NCBI GenBank assembly: GCA_018857735.1
Contig: JABMCL010000307.1
Location: 50,001-114,000, forward strand
DNA from: Alviniconcha marisindica
Taxonomy: Eukaryota > Mollusca > Gastropoda > Provannidae
Direction of reading: 5' to 3'
DNA length: 64,000 nt
Shown: one piece after another, positions 11,750 to 23,515 of the stretch
Position numbering within the stretch: the first letter of the stretch is position 1
How the letters are laid out: each line of letters opens with the position of its first letter
The notes under the pieces: model-generated
Database searches by the model: none
What the model saw: the letters and a program-made list of their open reading frames with translations, nothing else
Told to the model about the DNA's origin: nothing
Translations under genes and position numbers: made by a program

Positions 11750-14700
11750 ATGCTGTTGCTTCAAACCGCTGGTAAACCCAGGACCCCCTTGAGAGCACAG
11801 CCCAAAGAGTTATCAATAATTCACATAAATGCCCGTAGTCTTCGTCGTAAACTAGATGTACTCGACAGTGAAGTAACAGATCATGATGTCATTACTATAT
11901 CAGAGACATGGTTATCGGCAGATATTAAAAATAAAGAAATTTCAATCAATGGGTATCATCAACCGGTACGTAAAGACCGATCTGACGATCCACACGGAGG
12001 AGTGGCAATTTGTGTTAAGAACAGTCTCATTTGTAAAGAGAGGCATGACCTGTCTATTCCCCAACTAGAAGCAGTCTGGATAGAGACGAAGATTGGCCAA
12101 GATAAGTTGCTAATATGATCCTTTTACAGACCTCCAAACTGAAAATCTGACTACTGGGACTTAATAGACCAGTCTATTAAAAACGTGTCCAGCACTCCAC
12201 ATAAATTCATAGTGCTCGGGGATTTCAACACAAACTTTTTAAGTAACCCGTCTCCTCAGCTCCTAGATGTTATCAACTTCAATAACCTACAGCAAGTAGT
12301 AACTCATCCCACACGCATTACAGAAACGTCAGCCACATTGCTAGATCTTGTACTCACCTCTTGTACCGACATAATTAGTCATGTTGACGTTCTTCCACCA
12401 GTCTGTAGTGACCATTCAGTGCGGTGCGTAAAATTAATTCATAAAATAAAACATAGCCCTTCATTCAAACGTACTATTTATGATTATAGAAAACTCGACG
12501 TTGAAAAACTATCTAACGATCTCTCTAATGTTAGGTGGATGGATATTGTATCTCTACATAGCATAGAAGAGGCTGCACAACTCTTTTCTGACACTTTACA
12601 CAATACGGCAAAAAAATGTATGCCTGTAAAAACAATTAGTGTTCGGCAGTGCGACAAACCATGGATAACTGAAGAAATTAAACAAATGATAAGAAACAAA
12701 AATAAGCTACACAAAAAAGCTAAAATATTTAATACCGACCAGTCGTGGAAATGCTTTAGACAAATCAGGAACGATCTAACCTACGCCATAAGGAAAAGGA
12801 AATTAGATTATTTACAGGATTTAGACAATCGTGCGTCTTCCAGCGCGACATTGGTACCAAAAACTGGTGGAAACTAGTAAAGTCATTCATGAGCAACAAG
12901 GGATCTGATCCAGACGTAATACCACCATTAGAAAAAGATGGAGTTACTTATTATACTAACAAAGAGAAGGCGACTATACTTAACCAATTCTTCATCAACC
13001 AATCAACTATTGAAGACAACGATGATGTTCCAGATGTACCAGAACTATTAACGAGTATAAATCAAATACATTTGAGTGTAGAAGAAGTAAATAATATTCT
13101 TACAAAATTAAGCACAGCAAAGGTGACAGGCCCTGATCAAACACATAATATAATTTTTTTAAATAGCGCTGGAATCATATCTGAACCATTAATTTTTCTC
13201 TTCAATCGATCACTTAATGAAGGAATTTTTCCCACAGTCTGGAAAACAGCACACGTTACACCAATTCATAAAAAGGGTAACAAAGAACAGTGTACTAACT
13301 ACCGTCCTATATCTTTGCTAAGTTGCGTAGGAAAAACTCTAGAAAAATGTGTTCATCGCCATGTGTCTAATTACTTAAACGCAAACCAAATAATAACACC
13401 GTCACAATCAGGATTCACTCCAAAAGATTCAACCGTGTACCAGTTACTATGTATATACGATGACTTTTGTAAGTCATTTGACAGTGAATTAACTACTCAA
13501 GCAATTTTCTTTGACATATCTAAAGCGTTCGATAAAGTATGGCACCGAGGTTTACTACGGAAATTGCAAGCTATTGGAATTAGAGGTACTTTACTTCATT
13601 GGTTCGAAAACTATTTGGCCGAACGTAAACAGGCTGTGGTACTCCACGGTAGCAGATCTGATTACTTAACTGTATCTGCAGGTGTCCCACAGGGCTCTGT
13701 CCTAGGACCTCTTCTGTTCCTTATCTACATTAATGACATTGTTGAAGACATCGAATCAGTTATTAAGCTTTTCGCAGATGACACTAGTATGTATATGTGC
13801 TTAGAAAATCCACACATCCAAGCTGAAATTCTAAACAATGATCTTGAAAAAATAATGCAATGGGCAAATAAATGGAAAATTGAGTTTAACGAAAGGAAGA
13901 CAGAACTGATGAACATATCCAGGAACAAAAACCACCAATTTCAATCACTGAATTTTTGAAAGGACTATCTTAGAAGACACTCATAGCCATAAACATTTAG
14001 GAATCATTTTTCAAAACAACTGTAAATGGGAGAGTCATATTAAAATGTTAATTGCAAAATGTAGATGTCAAGTCGCTTGCCTAAGATCGTTTAAATATCG
14101 TCTTAGCAGAAAAGCTCTTGAAACCATGTATAGGTCTTTTATATTACCGCAGTTAGATTACGCCGACGTCATTTGGGATAATTGTAGTCTGAAATTAGCA
14201 GAAGAACTGGAAAGTCTACACCTCGATGCAATAAGAACTATTATAGGAGCTGTTCGAGGAACAAGTCACCAGAAACTATACACTGAATCAGGGTTTACGA
14301 CTTTACGAGAAAGACGCTTCAGACACAAAATTATTATGTACCACAAGATTGTTCAAGAAAATACCCCGACTTACTTGAAAGAACATTTACCCCCACTTGT
14401 TTCCTCAACTAATCCATACCATCGACGACGACCACTCCAACGACAGGTACCAAAACATAAGACTGAGACTTACAGGCAATCATTTTTCCCATCGACAACT
14501 ACACAGTGGAATAATTTACCAGGAAACATACAGCGAACAGAATCAATTAGTCAAGTTAAACACTTCCTCTCCAGAAATGACACAAATCCCCCGCCTTTCT
14601 TTTACAACGGTAGTCGAAAAGCACAGAAAACACATTGCAAACTCTGTCTTGGAATAAGCGACCTAAATTACGACCTATTAAACAGACACTTAACAACAAA

Positions 14701-14929
14701 TAGCTCTTGTGATTGTGGAGAAAGAAAAGAAACATCTGAACACTACATTCTACACTGCCCACGTTTTACACACGTACGTCAAAACACCATATTCAGACTC
14801 CCTGCAAATTTGCTAAACATTACTACCCTCCTGCAAGGGGATCCAAACATATCAAACAATATGAACTCATTAATATTTAAAGCTGTCCAAGACTTCATTA
14901 CCCAGTCCGGCCGTTTTTCCATGGAATGA
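11750..14929 (+). pseudogene. Non-LTR retrotransposon ORF2 (endonuclease + reverse transcriptase), broken
   Basis: Near full-length ORF2 with all domains in order. The AP-type endonuclease (11750-12877) shows IIHINARSLRRK, ISETWLS, LGDFNTNF and CSDHSV. The reverse transcriptase (12889-13959) shows YRPISLLSC, DISKAFDKVWH, GVPQGSVLGPLLF and the catalytic FADD at 13771-13782. The C-terminal part (14045-14929) ends with CDCGERKETSEHYILHC. It is dead: two in-frame TGA codons (12116-12118 and about 12140), one frameshift near 12840 and another in the T-run near 13955. The motif set fits the Jockey/CR1 group. Upstream is a short vestigial frame ending in VNPGPP. The 3' UTR has a (TC)n run at about 14971. 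The 10427-11437 copy is divergently oriented, 5' side to 5' side. Confidence 0.88.
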
Positions 14930-15275
14930 CAAACTCAATTAAATAGTTACTGGCAGCGCATAAGAGCATTCTCTCTCTCTCTCTCTCTTGATTTTTGATT
15001 GATTTTTGTTGTTGTTTTCATGTTGTTTAATATAAACATACATACCCGTTGTTGCAAAATGAATTAATTAGTAAATTATGTTTGTGAGCATTTACTATAA
15101 GCCTAGCTTGTTTAATGCTCATACAATGATTTTGATTGTCCATATTTTCATGAATGTAAATAAACTTTGTTTAAACCAATAATATTTGGAACTTTCATTG
15201 TCCATTTGAATTTGTGTTGAAAGAGAGGTGGAAGTCGAGCGAGAGAAAGTAGAACGATTCTGTGACTGAGTATGT

Positions 15276-15298
15276 GGATTTGTGTGTGTGTGTGTGTA

Positions 15299-15330
<32 letters not shown>

Positions 15331-15350
15331 CATGCGTGCGTGCGTGCGTG

Positions 15351-15387
<37 letters not shown>

Positions 15388-15407
15388 GTGTGTGTGTGTG
15401 TGCTGGA
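15276..15407. repeat. (TG)n / (GTGC)n microsatellite
   Basis: TG repeats with an embedded CGCGCGCG and GTGCGTGC section. Confidence 0.9.
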
Positions 15408-15939
15408 TCACTTTTCGACAGACATGGGATGCCACGGGCATACAGACCCATCCACACGCCCCATGCGGTAGCCGATCTCAACCAGTAAGTCACGCAAAAT
15501 GTTACTATTTTTAGCGCGGATTTTCAAGTTGTCTCACACGCTGTTATCACAAACAACGGCTCGGCACACGCTGACTCAGTGCGGTTTTGTCGTTTTGGGT
15601 TCAATCACCCTAACACAGCAAAATGGTTGTATGGCTGCCCACAGGGTAATCGACTTATAACAATTTCCAGTTCGAATATCTAAGGATAAGGCTCCGACAC
15701 CATTGACAACAGTTGAGATTTTGTTTTTCCCCGTCTTTTTGTTTCCTTTCTTCTTCTTCTTCTTCAATTTCCGTCATTCTCCTTTCTTTCTTTCTTTCTT
15801 TGTATAGCCTTGTCAGATTCATGGCGTTTCAGTCCGTTTTCGTTGGGACGACCCCTGCCTTCATAATAATAATAAATACTAACAGATAACTTTTAGGCCA
15901 GTATATCGTTATTCTCTGATCTACACAAACTCACTGCGC

Positions 15940-17190
15940 TTTGCAACATTCTCCAACATTTTCAACGTTAACTGAGAAAAATATCAAAGATAACGTGCTA
16001 AAAAATAAATAAATAAAAACATACTCATACATGACAACTCACAATACACAAGAAAAATAATGTACATGTACCGTATGAGAAGCAGCAATGTACAATAGAG
16101 AAAATAATCTCATCACATTATTACCTACCTATAATTGCACACTTCCACCCCTCCTGCCCCCAGCCCCACCCACACACAGAGGATATGAGACAGGTAAGTA
16201 AGTAAGTTGGTGTTTTACGCCCAGTCAACCGGTGCGGTTATATATGAGACAGGTAGCAGTAAAAATGTACAAATAAATCAGAAAGCTTGGTAGGAAACTG
16301 GAAGCAGGCTAGACCTCACCAGGGAGCCTTCCTCTTGCGGAATGTTTGTTCTGGATTCGTCGCAGTAAGTTCTTTGCGTTATTCTTCAGGCATGTTATTT
16401 TTTCTAGTTGATCAGACTAGATACTTTGATACTTTGTGCTTTCAATGGGTTAGAGTTTAGTGTTTGGGTCAGTGAGGTTCTTGGTATACACTCCGACTAT
16501 TTTTGTTTTTCTTCTCTTTGCTTCCCATTTTGTTTCTCGGGTTGTTTCTTTCTTTTTCGATGTGGGGGTGATGGGAGTAACCTCGAGGTGCCTCGCTAGT
16601 CGAGACAACTTGATTAAAAACGTTTATACGTGGGTACTTCGTGAGCGTCTATTGCCCTGTGGCTGTTAGCATCATTGTGTTCATGGTTTGTATTGTGTAC
16701 ATGGAATACACATTTCCAGCCTTTGTCACGCTGCACGCTGTCAGAGACAGTTAGTTACCATGTACGGTTTTCGATCGGGTGGGAGTAATGGATGTTTTCC
16801 CCCATTCCTCTTTCTCCTTGATTTTTCTTCGTCATTTTCACCATCTTTTCCATCTGGCCATTTGGTTTCAATAGTTTGCTAGCCTGATTAGGGCAGCTAT
16901 TTTTCATTTAACTCTCGCATTTGTTTCGTCTTTCTTTATAATTTTGCCACAGGCTATTGTGTTCAGCATCTTTCTTGGCCTTTTTTTTTGCCGCAGGCAT
17001 TTGCGTTCACTTTTTTTCTGTGCCTGTTTAGCGCTTGTTTTGTTTTTTAGGGTGTCAGTCTACCCCTCAATGTTTTAGGTAGGCAGCGCGTGGTGTCGGA
17101 TTTTCGGTGATTTTCTGTCTTGAGTAGTGTCCAAATCAAACCGGAAAGTCTATATGGAGATTCGTTCTTTCGCATCACCTGTAGCATCGG
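15940..17190. repeat. Duplicated block, copy 1 (partner 44225-45298)
   Basis: Long collinear similarity to 44225-45298, for example ATGTACATGTACCGTATGAG, CGATGTGGGGGTGATGGGAG and GTGTCGGATTTTCGGTGATT. No intact gene is visible. A SINE end in minus orientation (about 16213-16250) lies inside. Confidence 0.7.
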
Positions 17191-17370
17191 ACTGCCATTT
17201 GCACAGTCGAGTCTACTTCTTCACTTGGTTCAAACACTTTGATATCGTCCAAAAAACAAACAAACAAACGAAAAGTATCTGTATGGTAATTTAGGAAATC
17301 TTCTCACTGTCAGGCAGAAAAGAAACACATGTTATGTGGATTGAAGTGACCGCAGTAAATCGATCGCTCG

Positions 17371-17666
17371 AAACCATAGGGCTTATTAGGGACGGGGAGA
17401 AGGGGAGAGCGGGCATGGAGGTGGGGGACAATGGAGATTATATTACCTATCGCTACATTGTCACCACCAGAATGATTCCTGCATTAAGATGGGCAGCGAT
17501 GAGAGCCATTTTAATGTTTCAGTAGGAAGTGATGGACAAAGTCACAAGACAGTGTCCACTAACCACAGCCTTTCTGAAGAGAAAGGAGAGCCGAAGCCGC
17601 GGTATCGAACCGAGGTCCTTCCGCTTACCAGCCTAACGCCTTACCGCTAGGCCAAACCGGCTCACC
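17371..17666 (-). mobile_element. tRNA-derived SINE, family A (minus strand)
   Basis: On the minus strand it starts GTGAGCCGGTTTGGCCTAGC (A-box region), has a B-box-like GGTTCGATACC, then the family body (TTGTGACTTTGTCCATCACT, GACAATGTAGCGATAGG) and ends CTAATAAGCCCTATGGTTTC. It is a nearly complete copy of the element best seen at 60293-60613. Confidence 0.8.
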
Positions 17667-17785
17667 TGAGCGCGTGAAAAGATATGAAGTGTCGTCGAGC
17701 GAGATTATGTGGCCGCACAACTGAGAACGCTAGCAGGTCCCATCCACAGCCCCACCCCTTTCCCGCTGTACAAGAAAAAAAAAGA

Positions 17786-18132
17786 GCAGGCTCTGCTTCG
17801 GCTCGATTTCCCTTCGGCTCTCCTTTTTCCCCGCTGCACCAAAAAAAAAAAAAGAGAGCAGAAGCGAAATCGAGCCGGCTCTATTTCCATTCGGATCTTC
17901 TTTTTCTTCAAAAAGGCTGTGGTTAGTGGACACAGACTTGTGACTTTGTCCATCACTTCCTACTGAAACATTAGAATGGCTGTCATCGTTACCCATCTTA
18001 ATGCATGAATCATTCTGGTGGTGACAGTGTAGCGATAGGTATATAATTTCCCTCTTCCCACACCTGCATACCCCCTTCTCCCCTTTCCTAATAAGCATTG
18101 CGGTTTCTGTGGACGTTAAGCACAATGTTTAC
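17786..18132 (+). mobile_element. SINE family A, rearranged head
   Basis: The body and 3' end match the family (GGCTGTGGTTAGTGGACACA, GACAGTGTAGCGATAGGTAT, TTTCTGTGGACGTTAAGCAC). The tRNA-like head is replaced by repeated CGGCTC/GATTTC pieces and A-runs. It lies head-to-head with the minus-strand copy at 17371-17666. Confidence 0.7.
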
Positions 18133-18295
18133 TTTAGGTGGAAACACTACAACAGTCAGGAGGCTGGCATGAGTCCAACGCGCCGTCTCAGTCAGTGTCG
18201 ATTACCGTACTTATAAGTAAAAAAGGGCAGAAAGCCTTATGAAAGAGAGATAAAAAGCTAAAGAAACACTGTGTGAAGCAGCTTTAAAAAACTTC

Positions 18296-18510
18296 TTGGG
18301 GGAGAGAGGAAGGGGAGAGGGGGCAGAAAGGTGGAGGAGAGAGGGAGAAGAGGGATTTATTACATCATAAATATGGTAAATCGGCAGTCTTTACTAGTTG
18401 CCATTCTACTGAGCTGGTCAAGATTCTATTAGTAACTCAGGTCTGACTGATGTCCGTGAAAAAAATAATTCCAGATGTTTTATACCGTTACTACTGACAG
18501 TTTAACTTTT
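18296..18510 (-). repeat. Dispersed repeat family D, copy 2
   Basis: Reverse complement of the repeat at 8960-9178. Confidence 0.65.
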
Positions 18511-18714
18511 GGAATGACTTGCTGTGCTGTGAATGCGTCCAACCAAGACAAAAGCAGAGTTGACGAGAACGTCGAGAAGGCTGTTGGAGTGGTGGGGAGA
18601 AGGCGAGAAAGCATCGGTAGAGCTCATCATCGACTAATGACAAAGTGATCACAATTTTGGGCTGACGTTTTTATTCCCATGGACCTACACCGCTGATATA
18701 TCAGCCATAGACCT

Positions 18715-18952
18715 ACAGATATATAATACGTAAGGAGTCAAATATATATACAGATATATAATACGTAAGGAGTCAAATATATATACAGATATATAATACG
18801 TAAGGAGTCAAATATATATATATACAGATATATAATACGCAAGGAGTCAAATATATATACAGATATATAATACGTAAGGAGTCAAATATATATATATACA
18901 GATATATAATACGCAAGGAGTCAAATATATATACAGATATATAATACGTAAG
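18715..18952. repeat. 35-39-bp AT-rich minisatellite, 7 copies
   Basis: The unit starts ACAGATATATAATACGTAAG and continues GAGTCAAATATATAT. Length varies by a 4-bp (AT)2 step, and units with ATACGC alternate with ATACGT, suggesting a higher-order two-unit repeat. Confidence 0.92.
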
Positions 18953-19310
18953 TCCTTGATATCGGCAGCAGTGTAGCAACGATACGCTTGAGTGGGCGCA
19001 CAATTTATCGCTGGTATTATTAAGTGCCTGTAAGCAAGAGCTCACATGGTAATTTTGTGAGTGAGACTATTCAGCTCACGACAAATCCGGTCGGTTACCT
19101 TTAAATAAATCCAACATTTGCCATTGCCGTCACGAGTACGATCTACCGGTGGTCACTAATGTTTTGCCTCGACTTTTATCACAAGAACTTCGGACAGATT
19201 TATAACGTTTGCCGATATTGCACCTTCTCACAAAGAAAATGTGCACACCAAGTCACTCATTATAGTACGTGACACAAAACGGAGATTCACGACAAAAAAT
19301 GAATCTTTAT

Positions 19311-19448
19311 GCAGGAATCAATCTGGTGGTGACAGTGTAGCGATTGGTATATAATCTCCCTCTTCCCCCACCTCCATACCACTTCCCCCCTTCTCCCCGT
19401 CCCTAAAAATACTTATGGTTTCTGTGGACGTTAAGCACCATGTTTACT
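19311..19448 (+). mobile_element. SINE family A, 3' fragment
   Basis: Contains CTGGTGGTGACAGTGTAGCG and ends TTTCTGTGGACGTTAAGCAC followed by CATGTTTACT. The tRNA head is missing. Confidence 0.75.
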
Positions 19449-19647
19449 AGCTGGTTGAATGTCGATGTGGCCATCCTGGGCTCCCCGTCCCTAATAAGCC
19501 TCATTCGCGTAGTTCCAATGTTGCTTAATGTTCTCGGGTGTCATCGAGGATAAACTGAAACCAGTGCGTTAGGTCACCACTCAGGACAGTCACGTCAACT
19601 CTCACACAGTCCCTGAACTATAACCGTGAACACGTCAGCTTGGCTCA

Positions 19648-19812
19648 TGGTTCAGGAGTTGTGTGAGAGTCGAGGTGGCCGTCCTGGACTGTCCGTCCTA
19701 ACGAGCCTTCTGTTTCCGTGGACGTAAAGATTTATTGCACCGTGCTTCGGCATTGGTCACAACTTGTCCCTAATATGTCAACTGACATCTGAGGACATAA
19801 AGCATCACTTCA
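19648..19812 (+). mobile_element. Short interspersed repeat, family B
   Basis: Begins TTCAGGAGTTGTGTGAGAGT, passes CGAGGTGGCCGTCCTGGACT and ends CATCTGAGGACATAAAGCAT with a TCATCAT tail. Close copies are at 59457-59628 and 60100-60280, shorter ones at 20164-20262, 20292-20378, 43693-43800 and 43830-43925. The GTTTCCGTGGACGTAAAG section resembles the tail of family A, so the two may use the same LINE machinery. Confidence 0.75.
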
Positions 19813-20163
19813 TCATCATTGGCTGGGAGCAAGCCGCAGCCACTGTCTGTCGGCCGGAAAGAGCCGAAGTCGGAGCGAAAACGTTCGAGGTGGTAGTGTG
19901 CGAGCGCAGTCCCTCTGCTTACCAGCCTAAAGGCGCTTGCCGCTGGCAAAGATTATTATTTATAATCTTTGCCGCTAGGCCAAACCGGCTCACTTTGCGG
20001 AATGCTGCAAAGCGTGTGCAGATAGGTAGGCGCGGATTTGAGAAAGATGGTCACAAACAACAACAACAAAAAAGTTATCACCGCTTCCCGGGGGGTTCTT
20101 AGGCCACGTGAGTGCATAGAAGGTATAAATATATAATTATATCCAAGACTAGACTCAAATGCA

Positions 20164-20378
20164 GTTCAGGAGCTGTGTGAGTCCTGAGCTGTCCGTCCTA
20201 ACGAGCCTTATGGTTTCCGTGGACGTAAAGCAAATTGAACCTTAAGGACATTAAGCATCACCTCAGTGAAGGAAGAAGAAGACTAGGGTCAGAGCTCAGG
20301 AGCTGTGTGAAAGTCGAGGTGGCCGTCCTGGGCTCCCGTCCCTAATAAGCCTACGGTTTCTGTGGACGTAAAGCAACA
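20164..20378 (+). mobile_element. Two tandem family B fragments
   Basis: 20164-20262 and 20292-20378 each start at CAGGAGCTGTGTGA and run to GGACGTAAAGCAA. The same pair, more eroded, is at 43693-43925 in the shuffled second copy. Confidence 0.7.
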
Positions 20379-20490
20379 CTTCAGCAACACAGTGGACGTT
20401 TTCTGCAGCCCCGGACACCGGACACTAAGACGGTAAGCAAGGACATTTTCTTTCCTTTATTACCCAACTGGTTGTATGGACGCCCCCTCT

Positions 20491-20516
20491 CTCCCCCCAC
20501 CCCCCCCCCCCCCCCG
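20491..20516. repeat. C homopolymer
   Basis: Run of C with one A interruption. A longer C-run of about 22 lies at about 20911-20932 and is shorter in the second block copy (45474-45491). Confidence 0.9.
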
Positions 20517-21112
20517 CCTTTGAGCAGTCAAGTTTTCACAATAGTGGGGCTGGATTACTCCAGAACTGAACCACTTTTCCCCACATATATTTATTAGCTA
20601 TGCCACCGTGCTTAGCCTGAGACGGTGGATTTCGGGTGGACTGCCTCGCTGTTGTATCACCGTCTTCAAATCGAAAATGCATTCAGTTGAAACTGATATT
20701 TCATCCTGCATGCTTCTGTTATTCTTTGAGTGAAAAAGTCTACATTGTGTGCTATTTTATTTCATGCATTTGAAAATAGTATCAGTAATCTTTAAAACAA
20801 ACACACAAACAAACAAACAGTCATTTCACGGGTCGAGCAGTCGGCTCGTGCCATGGACCAACCTCCAGATTTTCCGTTCGCTCTCCTCTAACTAACTCCA
20901 CAAAAGACGACCCCCCCCCCCCCCCCCCCCCCCCACTCCCCTCCGTTCCTAGTATGAGGTTTGTGCCCGACATCCTTTCCTTCCAAGTACCGCAAAACCG
21001 CGAGCTGTGTTACGTGTTTCGCGACTTTGCAGCAGGTGTTTGAAAAAATCATTAAAAAAAAAAAGATTAAAATAAAAAGCTTACCGGTGTACAGCAGAAT
21101 AACCACTCTTTC

Positions 21113-21598
21113 ATGATTCCGCAGTTACTCTTTTGCAACACTCCACTTGTTTGTTTAGAGGGAGGCAATGTTATTGTTTGCACGCACGCACACGTCACAC
21201 ACACAAGGATCAACTACAATAACAACAACAAAACGTCTTGCGTTAGCCATCTGGTGGACGAAAGCGATCAGTACGACAGCCTAATGATATTGGAAAATCG
21301 CACACGTAGGGTAACTCTCAACTGGCATGCGAGTGAATACAAGGTACATGATGATGATAATGTTGGGTATAATGTCCTCAGATGTGCAAGGTACAAGAAC
21401 TCCACCAGAGGTATCTCACACAATAGAGGCTGGAAGAACTCCACCAGAGGTATCTCACACAACACAGGCCGGAAAAACTCCACTAGAGGTATCTCACACA
21501 ACACAGGCCGGAAGAACTCCACCAGAGGTATCTCACACAACACAGGGAACAACGCTGTGACCGTTGGGACCTTGCAGAAACAAGGTCAAAGTCATTGA
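21113..21598 (+). CDS. Unrecognised reading frame with a 13-residue tandem repeat
   Basis: An open frame of about 160 codons whose C-terminal half is four copies of a 39-bp unit (21396-21548) translating as KNSTRGISHNTGR. The part before the repeats (DQYDSLMILENRTRRVTLNW) is not low-complexity. Over its last 114 codons it is essentially identical in the second block copy (45806-46150), although flanking DNA there has decayed. A possible acceptor (TTGCGTTAG) near 21247 and a GTACAT donor near 21342 leave open that only part is an exon. No homologue recognised. The opposite strand is also open across the repeat, which a 39-bp periodic unit makes likely by chance. Confidence 0.3.
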   Translation: MIPQLLFCNTPLVCLEGGNVIVCTHAHVTHTRINYNNNNKTSCVSHLVDESDQYDSLMILENRTRRVTLNWHASEYKVHDDDNVGYNVLRCARYKNSTRGISHNRGWKNSTRGISHNTGRKNSTRGISHNTGRKNSTRGISHNTGNNAVTVGTLQKQGQSH

Positions 21599-21855
21599 GT
21601 GACGCCGCTCGACGTGACTGCGACGACACGAATAAAAACAATCCCACTTGTTAATTGTGTTTCATAACACTGAAATTACACTGGCAGGTAAATCGTCCTG
21701 ATTTTAGTTCACCCGATTCCTTTTGTCATCCCGCGACAGCACCCAGAAGCACGCGCAATTCAGGGAGTTGTTTTATAATTAAGCCTACATGGTATGTTTA
21801 GACATGTGGCAGACTTTGCCGAGGTAAAAAGATATCCCTTTTTCATTGGCCGAAT

Positions 21856-22072
<217 letters not shown>

Positions 22073-22530
22073 GGACGCCTGCTGCGTGTTTTGGAGCTCG
22101 GCAAGATTATGTGAAACTTTCATTAATTTTCCAGTCCTGTCCTTTGGATACGACAATCAGAGTTGATCATCTTATGTATGAAGGTATTCTGCAGCCAATG
22201 GTGTAATTATTGTCGCCGATTGTTTCGTTGGTGAAGAAATATCTTAATGAATATGTTGACAAACTGTAAACATTGAATTAGAGTACAGTTGTACCCAAGT
22301 TCAGCGATACTGACGCGTGTTGAACTGTTCTCGTACGCTGGACTGATGGTGCACGTGCATGGTCACTGACATCAACATTGTTGTGAAGCTACCGGTGGTT
22401 CCCGACAGAATGACGCACGCGCCTTGCCTTCAACTGTGTTAAATGTAATGACAGTACCTGCATAGCCCAGCACTGTGACATGCCGTGAGAATGTTATGTA
22501 GTATTCTTTGTGTGTTTTGTGTATTTGGAA

Positions 22531-23515
22531 ATGGCGAGCAAAGACACTGACACCCATACAACTAAACTGAAATCAACTTTGGATGATATCCAGAAACGTT
22601 TTTCTTGTGGTCGGGATGAACTATGCATTTGGAGAAACAGCCTTTGTTATCGTTACTCCGCTATTACCAACAATGAACTCAGTGTCGAAATCAATAACTA
22701 TGACATAAATGACTCTGTCCTCGGAGGTATTCCCCTGATTGTACCGCTTCCACCTCCGAGTGAACTATCAAAAACAGTTATTCGGATATATTGTGATAAA
22801 GCAAAAAGTATCACAGTCACACTCTATTTTACAGCTCAAGCCACTGGCACTTTACTTTGCCAGGGCAGAGACTGCGCTCGCTGGGATTCCGATGAATGTG
22901 AAATCATTAAGCACCATGTTGCGACATTCATGGATAACAAAAATGCAGAACAACTGGCAACTTCTTGAAGCTCCTGTGACTTTCATCAAGTCATTTTCTG
23001 GGACAATAGCCATGAAACCCTTGCCAGATCAGATGTTCTCCAACTCCACATCAAGAGAGATATCTCCATCCTCGCCTTCAGACTTTCATTCTCTACTGTC
23101 CAGCCAGATCAGCTCCCAGGCATGTCCAGCACAGAATATAGTTCTTCTGCCACCTATCCCCTTGGTCACCTCCAGATCCCCGGACGACAAGGACCCAGAG
23201 TCACTTACGAAAGGACCCACATCGGCGGAAAAGAGGAACCCCGCTCATCCCAAGACTAAAAAACACCGCAGACGTACGCTGTGCTTCACCCCAAATCCGA
23301 AGAGGAACCAAGCTGCCCTAACACCGTCACTCCGAGGGAAACTGGAAAGCCTTGAGGCCTCACTTGAAACCTTAGCTGAAGCGCAGCGCGAGACGGAAGA
23401 CTCAACTATATCCCTTATCAATGACTCAAAGTGCTCAACCAAAAATGAATGTATGTTCGTTGTCGATGTACGTGACATGTGTATCCTGGCACACTTTAAA
23501 CAGGTTGCGGTTTGA
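22531..23515 (+). pseudogene. Retroelement ORF1-like remnant (N-terminal part)
   Basis: The first frame (22531-22968, 145 codons) has YDINDSVLGGIPLIVPLPPP and LYFTAQATGTLLCQGRDCARW, the layout of N-terminal domains I associate with esterase-bearing ORF1 proteins of CR1-like LINEs and similar animal proteins. It stops at TGA. The coding signal continues in the +1 frame to 23515 with a Ser/Pro-rich linker, a basic stretch (KTKKHRRRTLCF) and a heptad-like LESLEASLETLAEAQRE. One frameshift near 22965 therefore breaks it. The stretch is missing from the second block copy. Family assignment is from memory of the fold pattern and is tentative. Confidence 0.45.

Noticed and set aside
21113..21598. 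CRISPR-like array of 39-bp repeats
   Set aside because: Units are directly head-to-tail without unique spacers, and the genome is eukaryotic.
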